DNA from: Marthasterias glacialis
Taxonomy: Eukaryota > Echinodermata > Asteroidea > Forcipulatida > Asteriidae
Direction of reading: 5' to 3'
DNA length: 64,000 bases
Assembly: GCA_911728455.2 (NCBI GenBank)
Contig: OU452233.1
Location: 18,440,426-18,504,425, forward strand
The position numbers were made by a program, and so were the translations under genes. Each line of letters opens with the position of its first letter. Within the stretch, counting starts at the first letter, position 1. This document shows positions 1 to 11,000 of the stretch, piece by piece. The notes under the pieces were generated by a model that had not been told where the DNA came from, did no database searches, and worked only from the letters and a program-made list of their open reading frames with translations.

Positions 1-325
1 AGAAAAGGGAATAATAGAACAACAATAGGGAGTCCCCCCATTCATTTTCTTAGAGTGTATAATTATTGACTCCATGCAGATTACGTCATACGTCAATGCA
101 TGTACTTAAGAATTATTTTTATTGATGTCAAAAATTATACTAATTTGGCCCGGGGAACCTGTCTTTTTTTTATATATATTTTTTTATTGGTGGTTGGTTT
201 GGGGGACTGGGGGTTTTATTGGGTTGTTAGGTTAGGAGTAGTTTAGTCACTAGGTTAAAGTAGTGGTGGGTACATTGAAAGCTCATTCATTTTGTCCACC
301 AATTTGTTCCATTTTTTTTTTGCAG

Positions 326-923
326 AATGCGCTCGTATGATCATAAGTACACGTCCGTCGTGTTGATGAAGAATGACGACCCTCAAGTTTCTATAAATAC
401 TGACAAATCAGACAAAAGTATCAGCAGTTCCCAGACTGCGGTAAGTTATTCAGGTCATATAATAGGGACGCTAGGTGGCAGCAAACTTATAATTACCAGG
501 TAACACCATTGTTCTGGGAAACGTGCGCGTGCCCAGACCTACGTGAACAAAACGCAACTTAGCAAATACTCAAGACGCGCGCGTTAGTCGTGGAACGAGG
601 TGCACGCTGGTCTAGTTAGTGACAATGAGTATTTGCGAAGTTGTCTATGGAAATTTACCTGGTGTGTCTGCTGCCACCTAGCGTTCAAAAGTCTCCCATT
701 GGATGTTACACAGTGCAGTTATTTTATCGGACTCCTCATCCGGACATTTTTAGCTTACATTATTAATTTAATACTTTTTGTGTGTTAATGACAGATTCTG
801 AGATTGACAGAGGGCGATTCAGTCTGGCTCCGTATGCCACCATCAGAGAACTGTGGAATATACAGTGATGGGGGGCACTACACGACCTTCAATGGTTTCC
901 TGGTGTATAGCACTGCGTCATAA
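326..923 (+). CDS. C1q-domain protein, 3' two exons only (5' end outside window)
   Basis: Two joined exons, 326-440 and 795-923, are bounded by good acceptor and donor sites (TTTTGCAG before 326, GTAAGT after 440, GACAG before 795) and end at TAA 921-923. Exon 326-440 begins with the last base of a split codon. The reading frame gives MRSYDHKYTSVVLMKN followed by GDSVWLRM and HYTTFNGFLVY, the C-terminal beta strands of the C1q/TNF jelly-roll fold. Proteins of this family are secreted trimeric recognition or adhesion molecules; which subtype this is cannot be told without the 5' exons. The first 325 bases look like intron. The last codons and the stop lie in the first unit of a tandem repeat that continues to about 1090. 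A polyadenylation signal sits at 1549-1554. The family assignment is good; the gene name is unknown. Confidence 0.82.
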
Positions 924-1090
924 GTTCCTCAAACACCACGTCAAAAGTTCTTCAAACACCACGTCATAAGTCATGTGATTTCTACGTCACACGTCACGCA
1001 ATCACTTCTTCATAAGGCACACAATCACCACATTATAAAGTCAATCACTACATCGTAAGTCGCGCAATCACTACGTCACCCACACTCGAC
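911..1090 (+). repeat. Degenerate minisatellite, units around CACGTCATAAGT
   Basis: About eight imperfect units of roughly 18-25 bp contain a CGTCA-TAAGTC-like core and a CAATCAC or CAAACAC spacer. The array starts inside the last codons of the C1q exon and supplies its stop codon context. Confidence 0.7.
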
Positions 1091-1548
1091 TAAGTTATTA
1101 TATATTATATCAAGAAATGTATTGACAAAGAGTGGATTGTTGTTGCCCCCAAAATTGGCAAAATGTTTCACCCGAGCTGTTAGCCGTCTACACAAAATTA
1201 TCAAAACAGAAATGCTCGAAAAAACGGGCCATCAGATAAAAGGCATTTTGCTTTTTATTTTGTTTACCAGATACTGTAGTAACGTTCTATATACCCAGTT
1301 TTCGACATGCTAAGAAACTTTGTGTAATGTCTTTTTCTGAGGTAGTGATCTCGCAATTAATTTAAATTTGTCTGTCTCCGATGACGCTTAGTTGCTTTGC
1401 TGTCTTTTAAACACATTTTTTTAAAAATCAATGTGTGACCTTCGACCCCTGCCTTCTTGAGCTTTATGACTTTAACCGTCATTTCCTCGTCCGAATACAT
1501 TACTGAATGCCGTTTGTTTTCAAACTGAACATTGAATTAATATTGACA

Positions 1549-1554
1549 AATAAA
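1549..1554 (+). terminator. Candidate poly(A) signal of the C1q gene
   Basis: AATAAA in an AT-rich stretch about 625 bases after the C1q stop codon. It is the first good match downstream on this strand. Confidence 0.45.
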
Positions 1555-1830
1555 AGAAATTATAGCTATTAAAAAAATCATTCTAGTTTACTTTGCTTGT
1601 GTGTACTATGTTAATCTTCTTCAGAAAATGGTATTCTAAGATTGCATTTTGTTTTTAATATTGCCCAACACAAGGTTGGAAGCCACTCAAGGTTAGGACA
1701 GTAGATTGTAAGATGTTGAACAATGTAATAGGAGAATGTGGCTAGAAATGTTGCCCTTGTCAAAGTTTTAGCGAGGCATATTAATTTCTGTTGTGTGTGA
1801 ACCTTCTACGTTTTGTTGAACGAACGTTTT

Positions 1831-1990
1831 AATAGACCGATCCATTAAGCCACACCCACTAAACACATTGACCAATCATAGCATTGGCTGCATCATCGCT
1901 GTACACGTGGGCTGCACAATGGGTGTCTCTTCAATGCCACACTGCACGACATGAACGCGTGCGATGTAAGTACGCGCGCACATGTTTACA
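1831..1990. repeat. MITE-like element, one end only (family of 12275-12508)
   Basis: It starts AATAGACCGATCCATTAAG and stays similar to the complete element at 12275-12508 through the block around CAATGCCACACTGCACGAC. The matching right terminal inverted repeat was not found, so this copy looks truncated or interrupted near 1990. Confidence 0.6.
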
Positions 1991-2191
1991 TTATTTTCAA
2001 TAGAGAGTCAGCATTCTGATGAAGAGGAGGAAATGTGCGGATCTAAAGATGAAGAATATATACCCAAGGAACAAGACTCGAACTGTAGAAAAAACTTAGA
2101 CCGCTGGGTCTTGACTGTCGATGTCCAAAATAAAAGTGGTTTCCCAAAATACCGACACATAAAAGTTGGGACCAAGTTCAAGGTGGATTGA
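1982..2191 (+). other. Unrecognised short acidic open frame (69 codons)
   Basis: The frame opens at the edge of the truncated MITE-like copy and carries an acidic stretch (HSDEEEEMCGSKDEE) and then a basic end (KYRHIKVGTKFKVD). No splice sites or domain were recognised. It could be a relic of a transposon protein or chance; no function is proposed. Confidence 0.2.
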
Positions 2192-3859
2192 CAGGTGATG
2201 CAGGGTGGAGGTTCGATCAAGCGACACGGCCTCCACCAAAAAAAATCACCACTGCTTGGAAAATGATCTCATGAAGAGATGAGCAAACAGAAAGAATGGA
2301 TATTTTGGGAAAACAATATTTTTCGTAAAGTCCACATGCGATGGAGGACAATGAAACTCTTGAGGGTAAGAAAAAACACCACCATCAGAGCACACTGCCT
2401 CAAAGGATCTAGGGGGTGCCACTTCTACCAGTCTTGCTCATGGATGAAAGAGACATTGAAAACTTAAAAATTTCCATAAGTAACGATGCTAGGAGTGGAA
2501 CCGAGTTGGTGTAAAGATAAAAATGAATCTGAAATTGTTTAAAATTATTATTATTTTTTTTTTCTTCTTCGTTTCAGTGATTTTTTAAAGATCTTTTCCT
2601 CTTGTTTTCCCCCTTAACGGTATTAATGGTGTTAGGGGAACCCAAGATTAAAAGCGAAGATTTCAGGACACCGATACCCAGTTAAGCCTGAAGTGAAAAA
2701 GAGAGATCAACAAAAAAGAAACAGGTTTTGGGTTTGGGCTATTATATTATTTCGATACCCAGTAAAAAGAAATACTGTGACTGGTTGACTGCTGACTCTC
2801 TCAAAGTTACATCTTAAAAAACTAAAAAATTTAAAATAAATCATTAACAATAACGAGGTCAATAACAATGAGATAACCAGCTGGTTCCCCATTGCTTTTT
2901 AAGAGGTGGGGGTTTTGTTGGTGTGGACTGATCAGTGTGAACTACAAGAATCCAAGTTAAGCCTGCGCGCTGTACTTAGTACGCGAGCGTAAATAAAGCA
3001 ACGGGGTAAAGGCCATGACTATAAAATCTAAAATTGGTTTATACTTTTGCTATGTGCTGTGTTCAATCGGCAAAACCGTGGTATAGAAAAATAATAATCT
3101 GTTGGTTGTTGTATACGTGGTGGAACACAAACATGAAAAATACAGACAGTTCTTGTAAAAAATATTCAGTGTTGTGGGTAGGGAAGCTATAACTATTGCT
3201 CTACCTTTTTTCTATGCCCTTTTTATACAAATGCGTTGAATGGCCCGGCCAGCTGTCTGTTCAATCGTTGTCATTAACTTAAGTTTTCAGGTCTGCTGCA
3301 CAGAATATCCTCAGTGCTACAATCCACTGAATGGGGGCGCTATACATTGTAAGCGCGGGTGTAAGTTTTTGGTCTGGCTCTTCCTTGAATTCAATCATTA
3401 GTTTATAGGCAAAAGTGAACAGAACCAGACAAAGTTGTTTTTGATTGCATAACCTAATCTAGCACCCAGACTTATCGATACCAAAAGTAATTTGATGATT
3501 TGTGCGTACTCCTGACCAGTACAGATATGCAGTTGGATTTTTGGTAAGTAAATCATAATAAGTGTTTGTCATCAAACTCGTTGTCGTTTTCAGTGTTTAT
3601 CAAATGATTTCAGTTAAGTTGAGAATATAAAATAATTGTAATGAGTAATTGATAAGTTTTTCCCTCAATTGCAGAAAACCCAGGCTTTCTGGAGTGGAAG
3701 CTACAGTTGATATTAATCATTTAATGCCAGGGGGCCCAGTGTCATGATGCCAGACTAGATGCTGGTTACCCAACAATTCTGCGCTTGCGACAACGGCACC
3801 CTGTAAAAGAGCGCGTACTCCTATTGCCAATATTTGCCGTGGCATTCAGGGCGGGCTAA
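2192..3859. other. Intergenic DNA; one exon-like piece, otherwise no recognised feature
   Basis: AT-rich unique-looking sequence. The only structured part is an exon-like segment at 3291-3360 between TTTTCAG and GTAAGT. It may be a 5' noncoding exon of DHRS12, whose start-codon exon has an upstream acceptor at 5035-5036. No ORF or RNA gene is supportable. Confidence 0.35.
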
Positions 3860-4255
3860 AATGCCGTATCCGGCTGACACTTCATCTCTCTTAATTTAGC
3901 TCAAATTAAATCCTTACTTGTCCAGAAAGGTTGACAGGATGTATACAGAGAGGAACAGGCACTTACAACTACAAAGTTATAAATGCCTGTTGTTATTATT
4001 ATTAATATTAATATTATTGCAAAGTTTCAAAATCATGAAAATAAGCCATTTTCACGTCTACGTTGGACTTGACAACTCTACTCGCTTAACGCCATTTTAG
4101 TTTGTTTGGGCATGAATGCATAAAGTTCCAGCCGTGCGATGAAATGTCTGCTTGACTTTTCTTTTTTTTAAGGTCAATAATTACCGTTTTTGCTACCAGT
4201 TCCTCGAAAGGAATATTAAAATATGGGAAATAAAGCCCAACATCCATCAAGTGCA
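3860..4255 (+). repeat. Dispersed repeat, copy 1 (copy 2 at 48655-48985)
   Basis: Collinear similarity to 48655-48985: shared blocks include AGAAAGGTTGACAG, CTTGACAAC, ACTCGC and ACCAGTTCCTCGAAAGGA (copy 2 ACCAATTCCTCGAGAGGA). Copy 1 also carries an expanded TTATTA microsatellite near 3993-4018. The class is unknown. Confidence 0.6.
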
Positions 4256-4430
4256 TAGAGACTGTTCAGTATTACGCGCTATATTTATTATTATTATTTA
4301 TTATTAATGAAAGTATGTTCTCGTCAGCCACTTATCAAGGACAACTGCAACACAAAAGGCACTTCACCATGTTCACAAAAATCTACCTTTGAATACGTGC
4401 CAGAACAAAGGGAAACAAAAGATCAATCAA

Positions 4431-4742
4431 TACCAACCTCGACCAAGGTGTCAAGGTTGACTCAGTAGTTTCTTTCCCTGCCTTTCACCTCTGTGGGGCC
4501 CCGGTTCGAATCCCGGACTGGAGCCTTGCATGTGGATTGGGTTTTCAGTCCCTATACCTGATTGCGTGGGTTTTCCCTATTTGGGGTTTTCCTCCCACAT
4601 CAAAAACTGACATTTCTTCATCATCTTCTCTACACAGGTATCTTCAGGCCGATATAGGTCACAGTGCTAGTCACTATTGAGGATTGAGGGTCCCTTGGTT
4701 TCATTACCAGAAAGATATAAAATAAAATAATAAATAAATAAA
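4431..4742 (+). mobile_element. tRNA-derived SINE with TAAA-rich tail
   Basis: A tRNA-like head has an A box around TTGACTCAGTAG and a B box GGTTCGAATCCC, followed by a body rich in GGGTTTTCC motifs and a 3' tail of AAATAAAATAATAAATAAATA. A related, more diverged copy lies at 39244-39460. Confidence 0.65.
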
Positions 4743-5063
4743 TAAGAACAGTTCCATGCACAACAAAGGTCATGCACCTCATGCCATCTGGAAACGAGGT
4801 TGAAATACCTTAGTTTGCGAAACTGCAAAACACCAACCCGGCAACCAGAACAAAACCTTTTCTCTTTGGAAAACTATTCTGACCATTCTTCCTTCCATGC
4901 TATGGTTTTGATCACCATGACCTACTGTGTAAGAATGTTAAACAAATTTGTTAGGTTGAAGGCTGTGGTAACCACAGTTATTAAAAAAAATCAGCAGATC
5001 CACTGAAGAAAAGCTTGTATTTCATTTCCTTTTTAGGTCGTCCTTTACATCAATACTGCCACA

Positions 5064-8000
5064 ATGAGTCTGTACAGAAACTCGGTTTTTATCATCAAAG
5101 GTGTCAGGGAATTCTGCAAGTAAGTAATTATTCCTAGTCCACAAAGATTTGGTTTCATCTTGTTTTTCCATACATTTTCTCCAGAAGAAAGAAAGTTAAA
5201 AATTCAGCAAAATCAGCCAAAATCTAAGCATATAATGGTCATACAAAACCATTCAAAACCATATAATACGGGTTATACACCATGCCCGACATGTGGCAGA
5301 GGGAGCCCCCCCCCCCCCCAAATGTTCCTACACTCTAACATACTCTTCCCCTCTTGTACAGAAGCACCCCCCCAAAAAAAAAAAAAAAAAAAAAAAAATC
5401 CTCAAAAGAATTCCTGAGATTCCCAGAACACAATGAAGACACAATAGGGAAGGGGGGGGGGGGTACACCCTGCCACACACCAAGCACCAAATCCAGGATT
5501 AGTGAGCATAACAATAAATTAGAGAAGTTCATTCTAGAAAGTCACTGATTACAAAGTTCCTAACGGTATCAGTGTTCCAGAGAAATATTTTGAAGTTAAG
5601 AAGATAACCATTACAGACCATTAAAAACCTCTGTTGCTTATTTTGATCACATAAATCAAAATAAGCATGCATTAAAGCTTTTGTTGTGTTCTTGACAACA
5701 TGACCTGCCAATTTTATGAAATATTCACAGATGATTTGAATAAATGTAATCTTCCAAGAAGATAGTTTATGTATTGTATGTTACCCATCCAAAAAAAATC
5801 ATCACATCCAATGAAACCTCTGAATTACTATAAAGAGACCAGCATCTCAAACACTCTTCAGTCTTCTGACGATGACTAGAGCAGGCTAGTCGAAATATTG
5901 AGACCAATTGATAAACTCACTCTGCTGCAGTGAAGTTATCTGAGAAGTTCCCTCGATCCACTAAGCAAAAGTAGTAGTAGTCCCGGCCGATTTCCTACCT
6001 TCCCAGGTAGTACTTAATAAGCAGGACGGTTCTTTTCAGAGCTAACTTGACCCCCCAACACCGAATTCCGAAATCTACTTCGGGGTAGTCGAATCATAAC
6101 AGGACAAGTTCTCACAAGAACAATCTACTGTATATTGCAAAGTAGATATAATCACATGGTGTTACCGCAAACCAAATATACATATCCAATGATAAATGCA
6201 AAATAAATGGATTGTTTATATTCCTTTGTTCATTTCAGGAGTGGTTATGAGCATGCAGCTAAGAGTTTTGAAGCCGGAGCACTCGATGTCGACTTAACAA
6301 CACAGTCGTTCATGATAACTGGTGCTAACAGTGGGATAGGAAAGTGTGCTGCCTTGGAACTGGCCAAAAGAGGTTTGTACTGAATGAGATGGCCGCTGGG
6401 TCTTGGTACAAGACTTGCTCGGTCTTTTACGATTGAAAATTAAGTTGTTGACAGAGGGGTCACATGCCTGGAAGTTCTCCTTTCTTTGAGAGGACAACGC
6501 CATTTCAACTTTGCAAAGGGCGCTTCCATTGCAAAATCTTAAAGTTTATAGGAAACGAGAACCAGTTGCTGCCGTTTTTTTTCCTTCTTTTTCGTCCTGA
6601 CCCCCTGGTGGGATTTTTCTTCCGGAACTGTTGGAATCTTTTTTCTTTGAGGGTACCGCTGGCACAAAGAAACCCTGACCTGACGATACCAAGAGAACAA
6701 AGATTCTCTTTATTGGATCGTGCATTTTGTTTCTCGGTGGAGAAACTGTCATATTCATGCACCGTGAATTGCAAAATATCGACCGTTACCTACGGCATAG
6801 GAGTGGTGCTAAACACAGAACCATGGCTCGATTGCCGACTCACTCTGACTTACCACCATTGAGCCAAAATACAATGAACAATGGTGAAAGCCTCTCGACG
6901 CCTCCTAATCCCCTTCTTGGAACAAAAGAACAAAGGTCTGTGATCGGGGATTACACAAAAACCACCTCCCTTGGACCCACTCCAATAGATTTTGAAGAAC
7001 CAGGATTTTTAGTTCCAGTTTGTTGGGCAGTAACAATCCTTTTGTTTGTTCATTTCGTCATTTTGTTTTACCCGTAGGTGGCACTGTGCACATGGTGTGT
7101 CGTAATGCAGAACGAGGAGAGGAGGCGCGGAAAGAAATCACCGAGAAAAGCGGGAATGAGGTTTGTGTTTCAGCAGAATTGCAAAAAAAAAAACAATCTG
7201 TAACTCAGGCATGAACCTTGTGTAACCACGTTACACCATGGAAAAGCCTAGAGCCTGAAATAAGTGGACGACTTCACACAGACTATTGTTCCTTTTAGAG
7301 TAACACTTTTATGACTTTAATTAAAAACACGTCATGAGGATGACATGACTTCCAGACTTGGGCTAATGGTGGAGAGTGTATAGCGCCCTCTATTGTTGAT
7401 ATATTACAGAGCCTAATTTCATAGAGCTGCCTCAGTTAAAAAACATTGCCTGACAAATTTCTGCTCAGCTTAGATGAGCAGGATACCAGTCACAAATGGT
7501 ACATGTGACATGGTATTTTGGCCGGTAACCTAAATCTGGTAAGCACAATACTTTTTGGAATTGGGCCCAGGGCTACATAAGGTTCCCCCTTTCAACCCTG
7601 AGATATCATTTGTCTAATTTACGTTCCTCCATGACTTAGCCAGGTCCCAATTTCATAGAGCTGCTTAAGCACAAAGAGTAGCTAAGCACAACAAAATTAT
7701 GCTTACCAGAGTAAGGACAACGGCCAAAATACCATGTCACATGTACAATATGTGACTGGTACCCTGCTCATATTTGCTTGGCAAAACTGCGAAGCAATAT
7801 TCAGTGCTTAAGTGGTTGTTCGAAATTGGGCCCAGTTAATATTAAGGTAGTTTAGGGGCAACCAGTTTCATTGAAAGAAAGACACATTCACCTTTAACAT
7901 TTTGTAAATATCTTTTTGATAGTATACTGTTTCTACTTCATACTTAAGCTACCAAAGTGTTCTGTTTGCAGTCAGTGCAGTTGGTTGCCCGTAGCGTTGT

Positions 8001-11000
8001 TTGTGTTCCAATGCCCTAATTTTTAGAAGCAAATTATTTTTAATAATTTGTCTCACACAATTGAGTTGCTCTGTTTTCGTAAAGTTAACAGACAGTGGTA
8101 GAACCCCAGGTGGAGTTAAACCAATGCTTGCTTGTGTGATGGTGTTCTGGACCAGTAGCTTCATCCCCCACTCCACTCCTCGCCCAGTCCCACCCCATCC
8201 ATCCCAGGTCTCGAATTCGGGGTAAAATTCCACAAGACCGCAGGGCTTGTAGCTCAACGTTTTTACCGGACCAGAATTTATTTTACAAGACCAGAATCTT
8301 TATGTTAAAGAACTTTCTACAAAGTGGAAACTGGAAACTGTTTTTATTTGAAAAAGCACTTAGAGAATTTTTGTCTCATTTGTCTTGTGGGTAAGTGTAT
8401 TTTGATAGATATTGATCAGATTCAAAGTCAACATTTTTAACATCATTTCTCGTGTTTCTTTTTGTCAGAGATATTACACAGTGAGGTATTATTATTCAAT
8501 TGAAAAACACAAGACCACCGGACTTGTCCATTTGTGAGTTCACTGGCCCAATGCTAAAATTTCTGGCCTGTGGCCCAGTGTAATATTCGAGCCCTGAATC
8601 CCCCCAAAAAGCTCAGCTCTCCAACAAAATGACTCACTGGATCCACCCAAGACAGGCTTTAAGATTTTGATGTGATAAGATTGAGATGGTTTTGGTCTAA
8701 AGTCTTATTTATTTACTCAAAATCATCTTTGATTTCAGAATGTTCACCTTCACATACTGGATATGTCTCAGCCGAAAGGAGTTTATGCGTTCGCAGAGCA
8801 GTTCAGAGAGAAAGAGACCAAACTCAACGTATTGGTAGGAACGGAATCTCTCTTTTATTATGTTAAAACCGGATTTCTATGCAAGTTTTTTTATTCTCAT
8901 TTTGGGCAAGTTGGGGTGAGCCCTTTTTTCTTTCAAGAAAGCTGTTTTCTTGGTCATTTTTTTACCCAACCAAATACAATGAACCTGCAGCTTAATATCC
9001 TATCCGAACTGAAGGACAGAGCAGGCATGAATGCCCCTACCAGGACCCCCACGTTACTGGCTGCCATTATTCTCCTAACACCCGTTTCCGACTGGCATTC
9101 CAGAGTCGCGCCGAACCAAATAGATTAGGAGTGACTCTAGATTTCGGTTTCAGACAGGCCAGCTGAATTAACATCGACATCGACATCGACAAGATCGACG
9201 TCTGAACCCAAGACGCTCCAGAGTCGTTCCGACTGACTGCAACAGTTGCTCATTCGACTTCTAGCGCATTTAGTCACTCCTAACTGTTTCAGATGTCGAA
9301 CTTTTCAGGTACTTTATTTAATAATTTAGTTCGGCATGAGTCTGGAGCGCTGGTCTAAAATGGGTGTTAGGTAAACACTCACCGTTTTGGTAAGAGTGGA
9401 ACATCACTTTCATTATGTGAAAACCAGATTTTCAAGCAATTTTTTGTTTACTCTTAATTTGGGCGAGTTGGGAAGAATTCTTCTCTTTTAAGAGAGCTGT
9501 GTTCTCCTGCATGTGTTTCTCAACCCAACACATTGGACCTACAGTTAAATGTCCCATCTGAAGGGCAAAGCAGACTATGACTGCCCCTACCTCGACCCCA
9601 AGTTACCAATTGACATTTTTCATCTTCAGGTAAACAATGCAGGATGTATGGTCAACACACGTGAGGTCACAGAGGATGGATTAGAGAAGAACTTTGCCAC
9701 CAACACCATGGGAACCTTTTTATTAACGACAGCATTGATTCCACTTCTCAGCAACACACAAGGATCTAGAGTTGTAAGTAAACTAATCAATATTTAAGCA
9801 ATAAACCACAAGGGAAACTGACTGGGGAATTTCAATTTAATTTTGGGGTGAACAAAGAAAAATTGACTGGAGTGGGATTTGAAGCTGTGACCCTTGGATT
9901 AAGGTACCGGCGCTCTGACAACTGAGCTATCCAGCCCTAATGTTGGCAGTCTCCCTATTTTGAGCAACAACAAACAATAACCTAAAATACTATTACAAAA
10001 GTGGGAAACAAAGCTGGTGGTGGGGTTAAAATTTCTCCAGGAATAAAAATTTCAGTTTCAGGTTGAATGGCTTCTGACTGGCACCGCTGAACAAAGATTT
10101 TGACAAAATAGGGAGACTGCCAACATTAGGGCTGGATAGCTCAGTTGGTAGAGCACCGGCAGGTCACTGGTTCAAATCCCTCTCCTGTAAATTTTTCTTT
10201 GTTCACCCCAATATTAAACTAATTAATCATACACAACATTGAGCTAAAACCCAGATTATTTGTGGAGGAATTTTTATCCCACCGCCAGCTTTGTTTCCTA
10301 CTTTGAGAATATTGAGGTTATATTGGGTTATTTTTCTATGAGAAAAGTCTAGAAAGGATAGTTTCCTTAAAGGCTAATTGGTTTTTTGTTTTTTTTTAAT
10401 TTCAGGTAACAGTTTCTTCTGGAGGAATGTACACACAGAAGCTAAATCTTACTGATCTTCAAAGTGAACGTATGTCCAAGTTTGACGGCACAATGGTCTA
10501 TGCACAAAACAAGGTAACTGTCAATCCTGTCCTTCAGTGGTTAGCACTCTATTTGTGTGCTGGATTAGACTTAATTTGGCCCAGCTAACCCCCTCTCGCT
10601 CAAAGCTCTTCTTAAAAGGCAGTTGCTGTTGTTGTTTAAAACTCTTGGAGCAGCTCCAAAAATCAACAACTTCGCTGGATCCAGGAGGATGAAATTTCGT
10701 CCACCCTGTCTTTAAGGTCAATAACCCACCCTGCAAGCCCAAAGCCATTATAAATCACTGTGGGGTGAATTGGAGTGCCAGTCAAGACTTAGACTTGTGT
10801 TATTTGAGATCCACGTGCTGCACAAGCTGTTTTCACAAATTGCATACCGCCCTGTGCCAATGATCCTTAGCCACAAGGTCAATCAATTACTACATTGAGA
10901 CAGGTGGCTGCTGTCTTTCAACACTCCTTACTCTGCAGTGGTTAGGGTCTGGCCAATAGGAGTCTACAGGCTTGTGGGGTATACCAGGGGTGAGGATTAC

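Noticed and set aside
6464-6862. 132-codon frame in DHRS12 intron 2
   Set aside because: It lies inside dispersed repeat R1, has no homologous frame in the other copies on that strand, and exon 2 joins exon 3 in phase without it.
8100-8220. Pyrimidine-rich stretches at 8155-8210 and 11890-11970 considered as regulatory elements
   Set aside because: They are ordinary C/T-rich intron sequence; the second simply precedes the DHRS12 exon 8 acceptor.
9900-9945. tRNA-like sequences with A and B boxes (also at 10135, 12945, 21260, 28310, 31930, 56400)
   Set aside because: None folds into a full cloverleaf with paired acceptor arms, and each is followed by a shared SINE body, so they are SINE heads and not tRNA genes.
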